64,000 bases of DNA from WLND01 sp040398845 (lineage in GTDB: Bacteria; Actinomycetota; Actinomycetes; S36-B12), in assembly GCA_040398845.1 (NCBI GenBank), contig JBBATH010000018.1, positions 28,711-92,710 of the forward strand, given 5' to 3'. A program made the translations under genes and the position numbers. Positions 1 through 9,277 of this stretch are shown one piece after another. Position 1 is the first letter of the stretch; the number at the start of each line of letters is the position of its first letter. The notes under the pieces were generated by a model. It did not search any database and was not told the origin of the DNA. It was given only the letters and a program-made list of their open reading frames with translations.

Positions 1-1757
1 TCGCACCAAGCTTCTGAAGTGGGTTCCGCCCTTAGCCACTCGAAGTAGTGGCACCCCGTCTTAGTTGTCGCGCATTTAGGCCTCTGCATATCCGCCATAA
101 CCCCCGCTGCAATGGTCAACCCACTGGCCGGAGCATAAAATACTATTCCGCCACCGGGTCCGTAGGTCCCCACCCGGTACGGCGACTCCGAGTGGGCCGA
201 AGCCAAGGACGGGCCGGCGATGCTCGTGGCTGTCACCGTGAAGTACTCGTAGGTGACTCCGGCCGTCAGCCCGGTGACGGTGATGGTTCCGCTGCCCGCT
301 TGGGTCAAAGTGCCGGTGCCCCCGGCAGGGTATGAGGTCGCCGTGTACAAGGTGATCGGCGATCCGCCGTCGGATGAGGGTGCGGTGAACGCGACGGTCG
401 CAGTGGTTGGCCCTGTCGCAGTCGCCGTGCCGATGACCGGCGCGCCGGGAACCCCGAGCGGGGTCACCGACGCCGACGCCCCGGAAGCGGCCGAGGTGCC
501 CTTCGTGTTCGTCGCGGTGGCCTTGAACGTGTACGCGGTGCCACTTGTCAGCCCGGTCACGTCGCACGACACAGACACGCCCGTCACCGTGCACGTCCCT
601 CCCGTGGCCTTACCGGCCGCGTAAACCGTGACCGTGTACGACACCGGGGTGCCGCCCGATGTTCCGGCGGCCACGGTCACGGTCACCTTGCTGGCCCCTG
701 CGACGACCGTCGGCGTGGCCGGGGCTGCGGGCGCGGTGACGAGCGTGACCGACGTCGAGGCGTCGGACGGGGCCGAGGTGCCCTTCGTGTTCGTCGCGGT
801 GACCGTGAACGTGTACGGGGTGTTCGCGGTGAGCCCGACGACGGTGATCGTCCCGGAGCCCGCCTGGGACACGGTGCCGGTGTTAGCGCCGGTGTTCGAG
901 GTCGCCGTGTATGTGGTGATCGCTGAGCCGCCATTGGATGCCGGCGCGGTGAACGCGACCGTCGCCGACGTCGACGTCGACCCCGCTGCGGCGACCGCCC
1001 CGATGACCGGCGCGCCAGGAACCGTGAGCGGGGTCACCGACGCCGACGCCCCGGACGCGCCCGAGGTCCCGCCCGCGTTCGTCGCGGCGGCAGTGAACGT
1101 GTACGCGGTGCCATTCGTCAGGCCCGTCACGTCGCACGACCCGGAATCTCCCGTCACCGTGCACGCACCGCCCGTAACGGCCGGCGACGCGGTCACCGCG
1201 TACGACGCGGGGGTGCCGCCGGTGGTCGCGGCGGCCACCGTCACCGTCGCCTTGGCATCGCCAGCGGTCACCGTCGCGATGGTCGGGACGCCGGGAGCGA
1301 CAACAGCCTCAACGACGCCAGAGACGGTAATCGATGGCGGGGACGTGTAGGTGCACCCGTCGGCAGTGGTTCCCGTGACGATGAACGTGTTGTTCGCCTT
1401 CTTCGTCAGGCCACGCAATTGGATGGACCCGCTCGCAGCCGACGAGGTGATCTCCGCGCTCTGGCCGGTATTCGCCGTGGCCGTGAATTTCGTCCAAGGC
1501 GACGTGTACGTCGGCGCGGTGAAGATGACCGTGCGGGTGACCCCGCCGACCGCAGCCGTCGCAGTCCACGACCCGGTGGCAGGCTAACAATTATCACCAC
1601 CCGCGTCGCCTCTGATGACGGGGCCACCGGCATCCGCCGCGTCCGACCCGCCGCAGCCCGCAAGAAGCATCACCGCGCAGGCGATGACCGCGCCAGCGGC
1701 CTTCCCTCTCCGTCTGATTGAACCGAATCCGCTGAACCGACTACGACGTGCACTCAT
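1..1757 (-). pseudogene. FN3-repeat surface lipoprotein interrupted by in-frame TAG; C-terminus beyond left edge
   Basis: The start at 1757 gives an Arg-rich lipoprotein signal with lipobox LLAGC and acceptor Cys35, so the product should be lipid-anchored outside the membrane. Codon 58 (1586-1584) is TAG. Beyond it the same frame stays open for about 527 codons to the window edge and encodes a coherent secreted protein: an N-terminal domain, then FN3-like repeats with signatures such as TPASYAVTA, CTVTGDSGSCDVTGL and VPGAPVIG, and near positions 140-165 the start of a GPGGGIVFY domain. The frame does not shift, so a single nonsense codon separates signal and body. It is a paralogue of the intact lipoprotein at 54603-56435, with the acceptor Cys at the same residue number. 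It could be a recent pseudogene, a base-call error or a readthrough site. The function of the intact form is unknown, presumably adhesion or matrix binding. Confidence 0.75.
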
Positions 1758-1775
1758 CGTGGCACCGAGCCTCAC

Positions 1776-1857
1776 TGGGACTGTGTCCCATCATCGTTTA
1801 TGTATTCGTGACGATAAGGCACGGCGAGCGCGAGCGATAGCGTAAAAACACGGTGCT
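1776..1857 (-). promoter_or_regulatory. Promoter of FN3 lipoprotein gene, layout shared with 56456-56536
   Basis: Read on the minus strand: palindrome-like AGCACCGTGTT (1857-1847), 30 nt, -10-like TATCGT (1816-1811), 21 nt, inverted repeat TGGGAC-aca-GTCCCA (1790-1776), then the ATG at 1757. The same elements with the same spacings lie upstream of the paralogue at 54603-56435. The upstream palindrome fits an activator site. The GGGAC repeat lies in the predicted 5' UTR and could be an operator or an RNA hairpin. The roles are inferred; the motifs and distances are seen. Confidence 0.6.
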
Positions 1858-2496
1858 CTTCAACCAGTATTCAGGGCTTTTCAACGCCTTTTGTCCGATA
1901 TGTCCGATATGTCCGATTTCAAAGACAACCGGATAGCTGCTCAGAAGCGACCCAACGCCGTGCACGCGCCATGCTGCACGGCGTCAACTGATGACATACG
2001 GGTTCGGCTCCTTCTCGACCACTTACACTCCCCCCACCGACCGCATCGTTGACCAATTCGGCTCGTTGGTGAGTTCACCCTGCGACCGGGAATTGTCGGA
2101 GGGCCACCAGAAGCTAGGTTTCCTCTACGCCAGAGGAGCAACGGCTTCGCTCGACAGGTCTCGCCGGTGGACCGACTGTCGCGGCCATATGCCCGGAAGC
2201 AAGTCCTGGGTCACTCGTTGAGCGAGCGACACGCGCAATGCGGCGTCGCCGTCAGCAACTGCGAATGCAGGGCCGCGAGGCTTGGCAACACACCAGCCCG
2301 TACACGCGGCAAACGGAGACCCCCGTCAACCACGACCCTCAGACTTTGCCGATAGGGGGTCCCGCGAACTGCGCGCGTGCGGCACTCCGCTGCCAGCCCA
2401 CGTGCTGCCATGAGGTTGCATTGAGGGTGTCTCACATCGCTACCGGGGCGACGAAGGCTCTCGTTGATCGGTGGATTCACCTGTCTACAGTCTCGT
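1858..2496. other. Divergent intergenic region, no gene recognised
   Basis: This stretch separates the leftward lipoprotein gene from rightward valS. Short open frames exist on both strands, but none has a recognisable product or convincing initiation signals. The only clear structure is the short tandem repeat at 1892-1918. I looked for a T-box leader before valS and saw none. Confidence 0.5.
1892..1918. repeat. Three tandem copies of a 9-bp unit (TGTCCGATA)
   Basis: TGTCCGATA occurs at 1892-1900 and 1901-1909, and TGTCCGATT at 1910-1918. It lies about 135-160 bp upstream of the lipoprotein start. It could be slipped-strand repeat DNA or a set of protein-binding half-sites. Confidence 0.7.
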
Positions 2497-2502
2497 TAGG
2501 CT
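2497..2502 (+). promoter_or_regulatory. Probable -10 box of valS (TAGGCT)
   Basis: TAGGCT fits TANNNT and ends 8 nt before the GTG chosen for valS. No Shine-Dalgarno sequence precedes that GTG, so the mRNA may be leaderless. Several other genes in the window show the same arrangement. Confidence 0.4.
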
Positions 2503-2510
2503 TACCTCTC

Positions 2511-5072
2511 GTGACTGTCTCTCGCGCCGTGCCCGACAAGCCCTCCCTCGACGGAATCGAGTCGAGGTGGGCCGACGCCTGGGAATCGCAGGATGTCTAC
2601 CGGTTCGACCGCACACGATCGCGCGATGCCGTGTTCTCCATTGACACTCCCCCACCGACCGTCAGCGGGTCACTGCACGTCGGTCACGTGTTCTCGTACA
2701 CGCACACCGACTGCATCGCGCGATACAAGCGGATGCGCGGGTTCGAGGTGTTCTACCCGATGGGCTGGGACGACAACGGCCTGCCCACTGAGCGGCGAGT
2801 CCAGAACTATTACGGCGTTCGCTGCGACCCGAGCCTGCCGTACGACCCCGCATTCGAGCCCCCCGCCGAACCCGATGCCAAGCGTCAGATCCCCTGTTCC
2901 CGAAAGAACTTCATCGAGCTCTGCCAGAAGCTGACCTTGGAGGACGAGGTCGTCTTCGAGGACCTGTGGCGGCGCATGGGCCTGTCCATTGACTGGTCGC
3001 AGACATATCAGACGATTGGCGCGAACGCCCAGCGCGTGAGCCAACTCGCGTTCCTGCGCAATCTCGCCCGAGACGAGGCGTATCAGTCCGAGGCACCGAC
3101 CCTATGGGACGTCACCTTCAAGACAGCCGTCGCGCAGGCCGAGCTTGAGGACCGGGAGCGCCCCGGCGCCTACCACCGGATCGGCTTCCCGCGGTCGTCT
3201 GATCGAGGCGAGAAGGTCTTCATCGAGACCACGCGCCCCGAGCTCCTCGCCGCATGCGTCGCGCTCGTCGCCCACCCGGACGATCCCCGCTACCAGCCCC
3301 TCTTCGGCACGACCGTGCGCACGCCCGCGTTCGGGGTCGAGGTCCCGATCGTCGCGCATCACCTTGCCGACCCGGAGAAGGGCTCGGGCATCGCCATGGT
3401 CTGCACCTTCGGCGACCTCACCGACGTCACCTGGTGGCGCGAGCTTCAGCTTCCGACCCGGCCGATCATCGGCTGGGACGGCCGGATCCTTCCCGACGTC
3501 CCCGATTGGATCACCGACCCGGTCGGCGTGAGCAACTACGAGGCCATCATCGGCACGACGAGCCACACCGCCAAGGAGCGGATGGTCGAGATGCTCGGTG
3601 CAGCAGGCGACCTCGACGGAGAGCCGCGGGAGATCATGCACCCGGTGAAGTTCTTCGAGAAGGGCGATAAGCCGCTGGAGATCGTCACGACGCGTCAGTG
3701 GTACCTCACCAATGGTGGACGCGACTCCGTGCTTCGTGATCGCCTCATTGAGCGTGGCAAGGAGCTCAACTGGCATCCCGAGCACATGCGGGTGCGCTAC
3801 GAGAACTGGGTGGGCGGGCTCAACGGCGACTGGCTGGTCTCGCGCCAGCGATTCTTCGGCGTGCCGATCCCGGTGTGGTACGCCCTCGATGAGGTTGGCA
3901 ATCCGCGCTACGACGAGATCCTCCGGCCCGCTGAGTCCGACCTGCCCATCGACCCGAGCAGCGACACCCCCGCCGGCTACACCGAGGATCAGCGGGGCGT
4001 CCCCAATGGCTTCATGGGCGACCCGGACATCATGGACACCTGGGCGACCAGTTCCCTCACACCTCAGATCGCCGGTGGTTGGGAGCGCGACCCGGATTTG
4101 TGGAGTCGAGTGTTCCCCATGGACATGCGGCCCCAGGCCCACGAGATCATCCGCACCTGGCTGTTCAGCAGCGTCGTCCGCGCCCACCTCGAGTCCGACT
4201 GCCTGCCGTGGAGTGACGCCGCCATCTCCGGCTGGATCCTGGACCCGGACCGCAAGAAGATGAGCAAGTCGAAGGGCAATGTCGTGACCCCGATGGCAAT
4301 GCTCGACGAGTACAGCTCCGACGCCGTCCGTTACTGGGCCGCCTCCGGCCGCCCCGGTACCGACACCGCCTTCGATGTTGGCCAGATGAAGATCGGCCGC
4401 CGGCTCGCCATCAAGATTCTCAATGCGAGCAAGTTCGTCCTCATGCTCGACCCGACGTCCGATGCCGCCGCGATCACCGAGCCCCATGACCAGGCCCGGA
4501 TCGCAGCGCTCGCGGAGACCGTGCGGCAGGCAACCGTTGCCTTCGAGCAATTCAACTACGCAAAGGCCCTCGAGGTCGCGGAGACCTTCTTCTGGGACTT
4601 TACCGACGACTACGTCGAACTCGTGAAGGAGCGCGCCTACGGCGGTGAGGGACCGGCGAAGGCAGGATCAGCCAAGGCAGCACTCGCAGTCAGCCTCGAC
4701 ACGATCCTGCGCCTATTCGCTCCGTTCCTTCCGTTTGTCACCGAGGAGGTTTGGAGTTGGTGGCAGGAAGGGACGATCCACCGTGCGTCCTGGCCGGACA
4801 GCGAGGCACTGGCCGCGCTCGCTCAGGGACAGGACCCTGCGCTCCTGGCCGACCTTGCCGGCGTCCTCACGGCGATTCGCAAGGCCAAGAGCGACGTCAA
4901 TGCCTCGATGCGCGCCGAGGTCACGTCAGCTGTCATTACCGCCCCCGCTGACGCCATTGAACGCCTTCGAACGGCCACCGACGACATCACCGCGGTTGGA
5001 CGGATCGCTCAGCTGACATTCACTGAAGGCCCGCAACTCACCGTTGAGGTCGAGGTAGCCCAAGCGCCTTAG
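2511..5072 (+). CDS. valS: Valine--tRNA ligase
   Basis: This class I aminoacyl-tRNA synthetase charges tRNA-Val and hydrolyses misactivated threonine in its editing (CP1) domain. The class I signature HVGH is at residues 56-59 and KMSKS at 583-587, with the editing domain between and an anticodon-binding helical domain from about residue 620. At 853 residues it is the compact bacterial form; it ends in EVEVAQAP without a clear long coiled-coil extension. The GTG at 2511 is preferred because the protein then begins TVSRAVPDKPSLDGIE, as family members do; upstream in-frame codons give an unrelated tail. A GTG at 2529 is possible. It converges on clpX with a 12-nt gap. Confidence 0.96.
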   Translation: MTVSRAVPDKPSLDGIESRWADAWESQDVYRFDRTRSRDAVFSIDTPPPTVSGSLHVGHVFSYTHTDCIARYKRMRGFEVFYPMGWDDNGLPTERRVQNYYGVRCDPSLPYDPAFEPPAEPDAKRQIPCSRKNFIELCQKLTLEDEVVFEDLWRRMGLSIDWSQTYQTIGANAQRVSQLAFLRNLARDEAYQSEAPTLWDVTFKTAVAQAELEDRERPGAYHRIGFPRSSDRGEKVFIETTRPELLAACVALVAHPDDPRYQPLFGTTVRTPAFGVEVPIVAHHLADPEKGSGIAMVCTFGDLTDVTWWRELQLPTRPIIGWDGRILPDVPDWITDPVGVSNYEAIIGTTSHTAKERMVEMLGAAGDLDGEPREIMHPVKFFEKGDKPLEIVTTRQWYLTNGGRDSVLRDRLIERGKELNWHPEHMRVRYENWVGGLNGDWLVSRQRFFGVPIPVWYALDEVGNPRYDEILRPAESDLPIDPSSDTPAGYTEDQRGVPNGFMGDPDIMDTWATSSLTPQIAGGWERDPDLWSRVFPMDMRPQAHEIIRTWLFSSVVRAHLESDCLPWSDAAISGWILDPDRKKMSKSKGNVVTPMAMLDEYSSDAVRYWAASGRPGTDTAFDVGQMKIGRRLAIKILNASKFVLMLDPTSDAAAITEPHDQARIAALAETVRQATVAFEQFNYAKALEVAETFFWDFTDDYVELVKERAYGGEGPAKAGSAKAALAVSLDTILRLFAPFLPFVTEEVWSWWQEGTIHRASWPDSEALAALAQGQDPALLADLAGVLTAIRKAKSDVNASMRAEVTSAVITAPADAIERLRTATDDITAVGRIAQLTFTEGPQLTVEVEVAQAP

Positions 5073-5084
5073 CCGCTTCCGGGG

Positions 5085-6380
5085 TTACGCGGACTTGTCG
5101 CGGCGCTCACGCCGGGGAGCGACCTCGCGCGGGACGAGGGTCGGGTTCACGTTATCTCGCACCACCTCGCCGCTGATGACGACCTTTCCGACATCAGTTC
5201 GGCTCGGGACCTCGTACATGACGTTGAGAAGGACCTCTTCAAGGATGGCCCGGAGACCTCGAGCCCCGGTACCCCGCTTGAGCGCCTGCTCCGCAATCTC
5301 CTCGAGCGCTGCCGGCTCAAACTCGAGACCGACGCTGTCAAGATCGAACAACCGCTGATACTGCTTGGTAAGGGCGTTGCGTGGCTCGGTGAGTACCGCC
5401 ACCAATGCCTCACGGTCGAGCTTGGATACTGCAGTGAATACTGGCAGTCGCCCGACGAACTCGGGGATCATGCCGAACTTCAGGAGATCCTCCGGGAGCG
5501 CCTGGCTGAAAATATCTGCTGGGTCACTGTTGTCATCGGTCACTCGCTCGCCCTCGACAAGATCAAAGGTGAACCCGAGTTGCTTCTTTCCGATCCGCTG
5601 CTCAATGATGCGATCAAGTCCCGCGAAGGCGCCGCCGACGATGAAGAGCACGTTCGTCGTGTCGATCTGGATGAACTCCTGATGCGGGTGCTTGCGCCCG
5701 CCCTGCGGCGGAACTGAGGCCGTGGTGCCCTCAAGGATCTTCAGGAGCGCTTGCTGGACCCCCTCGCCGGAGACATCGCGGGTGATCGACGGGTTCTCAC
5801 TTTTGCGGGCGACCTTGTCGATCTCGTCAATGTAGATGATGCCGGTTTCGGCCTTCTTGACGTCGTAGTCCGCGGCCTGAATGAGCTTCAGGAGAATGTT
5901 CTCGACATCTTCGCCCACATAACCGGCCTCGGTGAGCGCCGTGGCGTCGGCGATGGCAAAAGGCACGTTCAGCATGCGTGCCAACGTCTGGGCAAGCAGG
6001 GTCTTTCCGGAGCCCGTCGGCCCGAGCAGCAGGATGTTGGACTTCGCGAGCTCGACCTGGTCATCCTTTGGGCGGTCGGTGGAGGTCGCTTGCACCCGCT
6101 TATAGTGGTTGTACACCGCTACTGCGAGCGCCTTCTTCGCGGTGTCCTGCCCGATGACGTACTCATCGAGGAACTCGAAGATCTCACGTGGCTTGGGAAG
6201 CTCCCCCAGCTGAACATCGGAGGCCTCGCTCAGCTCCTCCTCGATGATCTCATTGCACAGATCGATGCACTCATCGCAGATGTAGACGCCAGGACCGGCA
6301 ATGAGCTTCTTCACCTGCTTTTGGCTCTTCCCACAGAAGGAGCACTTCAGGAGGTCGCCGCTTTCGCCGATCCGTGCCAC
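5085..6380 (-). CDS. clpX: ATP-dependent Clp protease ATP-binding subunit ClpX
   Basis: This AAA+ unfoldase feeds tagged substrates into the ClpP chamber. The 431-residue product starts with the ClpX zinc-binding domain (Cys13, Cys16, Cys35, Cys38), then Walker A GPTGSGKT at 120-127 and Walker B IIYIDEID at 181-188. It keeps the pore-loop region RKHPHQE and a LGF tripeptide in the ClpP-docking loop. The GTG at 6380 is chosen because AAGGAG lies 7 nt upstream and the protein then begins VARIGESGDLLKCSFC. It lies 141 nt downstream of clpP2, far enough for its own promoter, so it may be transcribed both with and apart from the clpP genes. Confidence 0.97.
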   Translation of the reverse strand: MARIGESGDLLKCSFCGKSQKQVKKLIAGPGVYICDECIDLCNEIIEEELSEASDVQLGELPKPREIFEFLDEYVIGQDTAKKALAVAVYNHYKRVQATSTDRPKDDQVELAKSNILLLGPTGSGKTLLAQTLARMLNVPFAIADATALTEAGYVGEDVENILLKLIQAADYDVKKAETGIIYIDEIDKVARKSENPSITRDVSGEGVQQALLKILEGTTASVPPQGGRKHPHQEFIQIDTTNVLFIVGGAFAGLDRIIEQRIGKKQLGFTFDLVEGERVTDDNSDPADIFSQALPEDLLKFGMIPEFVGRLPVFTAVSKLDREALVAVLTEPRNALTKQYQRLFDLDSVGLEFEPAALEEIAEQALKRGTGARGLRAILEEVLLNVMYEVPSRTDVGKVVISGEVVRDNVNPTLVPREVAPRRERRDKSA

Positions 6381-6521
6381 GACATCGCTCCTTCGCAATC
6401 ACTCCCGTCCGGCAAGCGCGCGAACAGGATCTGACGCTACCGTGTCACACTGACATTTGCAGGCCCGAGCCACGCAATAATCGAAAATTTCCGTGACCGG
6501 TGAGCCCTGCATCGCACCCGA

Positions 6522-7133
6522 CTACACCTTGCGCGACGCGATCACCTGGTCGATGATCCCGTACTCCTTCGCCATTGGCGCAGTGAGAATCTTGTCGCGT
6601 TCGATATCTTTCGCGACCTCCTCGGCGCTTCGGCCGGTATGAAGGGCGAACATCCCCTCCATCTCCACCCGCATACGGAGGATCTCGTTCGCCTGGATCT
6701 CGATATCGGATCCCTGGCCACCGCCCTCGGTGTACGGCTGATGGATGAGGATGCGCGCGTGCGGCAGGGCGAAGCGCTTTCCGGGAGTGCCGGCCGCGAG
6801 GATGACAGCCGCTGCTGATGCAGCCTGACCCAGGCACACGGTCTGCACCTGCGGCTTCACGAACTGCATCGTGTCGTAGATGGCCGTCATGGCAGTGTAG
6901 GAGCCGCCGGGTGAGTTGATGTAGATCTGGATGTCACGATCTGGATCCATCGACTCCAGGCACAGCAGCTGCGCCATGACGTCATCCGCCGAGGCATCGT
7001 CGATCTGAACCCCGAGGAAGATGATGCGCTCCTCGAACAGCTTCGTGTAGGGGTTGTGGACCCGCTCACCGTTCGCGTGACGCTCGCGGAACTCCGGAAG
7101 GATGTATCTGCTCTGCGGATTAAGGAACGTCAC
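6522..7133 (-). CDS. clpP2: ATP-dependent Clp protease proteolytic subunit ClpP2
   Basis: This is a serine peptidase of family S14 and one of two ClpP paralogues expected to form mixed tetradecamers, as in other actinobacteria. The catalytic triad is Ser106 (GQAASAAAV), His131 (LIHQPYTEG) and Asp180 (IERDK), at the spacing expected for ClpP. The product is 203 residues. The GTG start overlaps the clpP1 stop in GTGA, with AAGGGAG just upstream, so translation of the two subunits is probably coupled, which suits a hetero-oligomer. Confidence 0.96.
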   Translation of the reverse strand: MTFLNPQSRYILPEFRERHANGERVHNPYTKLFEERIIFLGVQIDDASADDVMAQLLCLESMDPDRDIQIYINSPGGSYTAMTAIYDTMQFVKPQVQTVCLGQAASAAAVILAAGTPGKRFALPHARILIHQPYTEGGGQGSDIEIQANEILRMRVEMEGMFALHTGRSAEEVAKDIERDKILTAPMAKEYGIIDQVIASRKV

Positions 7134-7783
7134 TTCTTGTCTCCCTTGACACTCTTCGCGCTGTTCGCTGCCGGGGCATCCGTCGAGTTGCGGTACACGT
7201 GGTCGATGAGGCCGTACGTCTGCGCATCCTCTGCCGTGAACCATCGGTCGCGATCCGAGTCCGCCTCGATCGTCTCAAGGGTCTGGCCGGTGTGGCTGGC
7301 GATCAGCTCAGCCATGCGCTTCTTGATGAAGAGCATCTGCTCGGCTTGAATCTTGATATCGCTCGCGGTTCCGCCGATGCCGCCGAGTGGCTGATGCATC
7401 ATGATGCGGGTGTTGGGAGTGGCATATCGCTTGCCTGCTGCTCCAGCGCAGAGAAGGAACTGGCCCATTGATGCAGCGAGGCCCATCGCGATGGTCGTCA
7501 CATCATTAGGAATGAGTTGGATCGTGTCGTAGATGACCATCCCAGCAGTGATTGAGCCGCCCGGGGAATTGATGTAGAGCGTGATGTCGGCGTCGGGATC
7601 CTCCGCCGCAAGCACCTGCAGTTGCTTGGCGATGCGATTGGAGTTCTCATCGCGTACCTCGCCTTCGAGCCACACGATGCGCTCCCGAAGCAGCCGCTCA
7701 TCGAGCATGTCGCCGAAGCCTGACATGCTGCCACCGCCGCGAAATGCCGGCCCTTCGATACCGAACTGGGTCATGCCACTCAC
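7130..7783 (-). CDS. clpP1: ATP-dependent Clp protease proteolytic subunit ClpP1
   Basis: First of the two adjacent ClpP genes. Counting from Met at 7774, the triad is Ser102 (GLAASMGQ), His127 (MMHQPLGG) and Asp176 (DRDRW). The GTG at 7783 has GGAGG four bases upstream; the in-frame ATG at 7774 is an alternative. The C-terminus is a polar tail rich in Ala, Ser and Lys. It lies between tig and clpP2 in the order tig-clpP1-clpP2-clpX, linking nascent-chain folding with regulated proteolysis. A possible ClgR site precedes it. Confidence 0.96.
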   Translation of the reverse strand: MSGMTQFGIEGPAFRGGGSMSGFGDMLDERLLRERIVWLEGEVRDENSNRIAKQLQVLAAEDPDADITLYINSPGGSITAGMVIYDTIQLIPNDVTTIAMGLAASMGQFLLCAGAAGKRYATPNTRIMMHQPLGGIGGTASDIKIQAEQMLFIKKRMAELIASHTGQTLETIEADSDRDRWFTAEDAQTYGLIDHVYRNSTDAPAANSAKSVKGDKK

Positions 7784-7812
7784 CGAACCTCCAGATGTAA
7801 GACCGTCACCTG

Positions 7813-7830
7813 ACCATAACGCGGTGAGCG
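7813..7830 (-). promoter_or_regulatory. Putative ClgR operator and -10 box of clpP1P2
   Basis: On the minus strand CGCTCACCGCG (7830-7820) matches the core CGCYNANRGCG reported for the actinobacterial Clp regulator ClgR at all but one position. It lies just before TATGGT (7818-7813), a TANNNT -10 box about 30 nt upstream of clpP1. clpP1P2 operons are classic ClgR targets. The site is inferred from motif and position only; no clgR gene is in this window. Confidence 0.4.
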
Positions 7831-7907
7831 GCCGTGGGCTTCCCCCCGGGCGTCATGTTCGCCCGTAGCCAAAGACACGGTCGCCCCCCACGACTGCGCT
7901 GCGAGCG

Positions 7908-9236
7908 CTACGACTCCTCCTCGACCATCTCCATAGTCGACATGCTCGCCATGTCAGGAAGTTGATTCAACTCAGCGTCGAGCGCCTTAAGATCGACAAC
8001 ATTGCCATCGGCGTCGACGACGGTCGCCTGCTCGAGGACAGTGGCCAGCGCCTTCGCACGCCGGATATCCTGAATTGCCATCGGCACCTGCCCAGCCTCG
8101 ACGAGCGCTTGGGCAAATGCATCGGGCGCCATGCCGTACCGCGGCGCCTGCTGCACCAGCCAAGCGGAGAGCTCTGACTCGCCGACTGACACCTCGGCGG
8201 TCTCGGCGACCTTATCGAGCACGAATTGGCTCTTCAGATTGGCCCGAGCCTGCTGTTCAACCTCGGCGCGATGCTCCTCGCCGCTGTCATGGCCATCTTC
8301 GAAGTGCGACGCGACCTCATCGGCGATGACCGACTCGGGCAGCGGGATGTCGACACGCTCGAGGAGGACCTCAAGCACCTTGTTGCGGGCCTCGGCCCCC
8401 TGCTCAAGTCGCTTGAGTCGGACAAGTCGCTTCGCGAGGTCATCGCGCAGCTCATCGACCGTGTCAAATTCGGACGCCATCTGCGCGAAATCGTCGTCGA
8501 GTGCCGGGAGTTCACGCTCGCGCACCTGCTGCACCGCGACATTGACAGTGAGCGGCACCCCGGTCCAGTCACCGTTCTCCGGGGTGAAGATGAACCGTCG
8601 AACCTCATCTTTCACGGCTCCGCGGACCGCATCATCGAACCCCGGGAGCATGCCGTCGGTACCGAGTTCATAGGACATCGCATTGCCGGTGAGGTCTTCG
8701 ATCGGGTCGTCATCCGCGGTGAAGCCCGAGATGTCGACGAGAAGGACGTCGCCGTCAGCGGCCGCGCGATCGACCTCCTTCAAGGTTGCGAATCGCGATC
8801 GCAGGTTGTCAACCTGGGTCGCAATGTCCTCGTCCTGCGGCTCCGCATTGGCAACCTCGACGCGAAGGCTCGCGAAGTCGGGGAGGTCGAATTGCGGACG
8901 GACGTCGACCTCGGCCGTGAAGGCGAGATATTGGCCGTCCTCAATTTGGGTGACCTCGACCTCCGGGCGGCCGACCGGCACGACCTCATGGGTGCGCAGC
9001 GCCTCTTCGTAGGCTTTCGGGACGGCGTCGTTCACGGCCTCGTCCAGCACAGCCCCCCTGCCGAAGCGCTGCTCGATCACCCGCGCCGGCACCTTGCCCT
9101 TACGGAAGCCGGGAATGCTCACCTGCTTGGCGATGCGTGCATATGCAGCGTCCAAGGACGGCTTCATCTCGTCAAAGGGCACCTCGACCGTGAGCTTGAC
9201 TCGGGTCGGGGACAGGGTCTCGACGTCGCTCTTCAC
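7908..9236 (-). CDS. tig: Trigger factor (ribosome-associated chaperone, peptidyl-prolyl isomerase)
   Basis: Trigger factor binds near the ribosomal exit tunnel and shields nascent chains. The 442-residue product has the N-terminal ribosome-binding domain with the signature GFRKGKVP, a central FKBP-like PPIase domain (about residues 160-245) and a helical C-terminal chaperone domain. It starts with GTG and ends in an acidic tail. It heads the tig-clpP1-clpP2-clpX group. A strong hairpin at 9278-9300 separates it from the upstream tRNA-Pro. Confidence 0.96.
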   Translation of the reverse strand: MKSDVETLSPTRVKLTVEVPFDEMKPSLDAAYARIAKQVSIPGFRKGKVPARVIEQRFGRGAVLDEAVNDAVPKAYEEALRTHEVVPVGRPEVEVTQIEDGQYLAFTAEVDVRPQFDLPDFASLRVEVANAEPQDEDIATQVDNLRSRFATLKEVDRAAADGDVLLVDISGFTADDDPIEDLTGNAMSYELGTDGMLPGFDDAVRGAVKDEVRRFIFTPENGDWTGVPLTVNVAVQQVRERELPALDDDFAQMASEFDTVDELRDDLAKRLVRLKRLEQGAEARNKVLEVLLERVDIPLPESVIADEVASHFEDGHDSGEEHRAEVEQQARANLKSQFVLDKVAETAEVSVGESELSAWLVQQAPRYGMAPDAFAQALVEAGQVPMAIQDIRRAKALATVLEQATVVDADGNVVDLKALDAELNQLPDMASMSTMEMVEEES

Positions 9237-9277
9237 TTCTGATCCGTCTCCTCGGTTGATCGAACATCTCGTGCGAG

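Noticed and set aside
628..1350. Plus-strand 240-codon Val/Ala-rich frame at the left edge
   Set aside because: It is antisense to the FN3 lipoprotein repeats, whose own frame gives proper domain motifs.
2238..2510. Longer N-terminus for valS or a T-box leader
   Set aside because: The extra residues do not resemble ValRS, and no specifier loop or T-box sequence is visible.
3102..4550. 482-codon open frame antisense to valS
   Set aside because: Long antisense frames are expected in high-GC genes; no family pattern and valS is certain.
8226..9242. 338-codon plus-strand frame over tig
   Set aside because: Shadow of the trigger factor gene without any recognisable domain.
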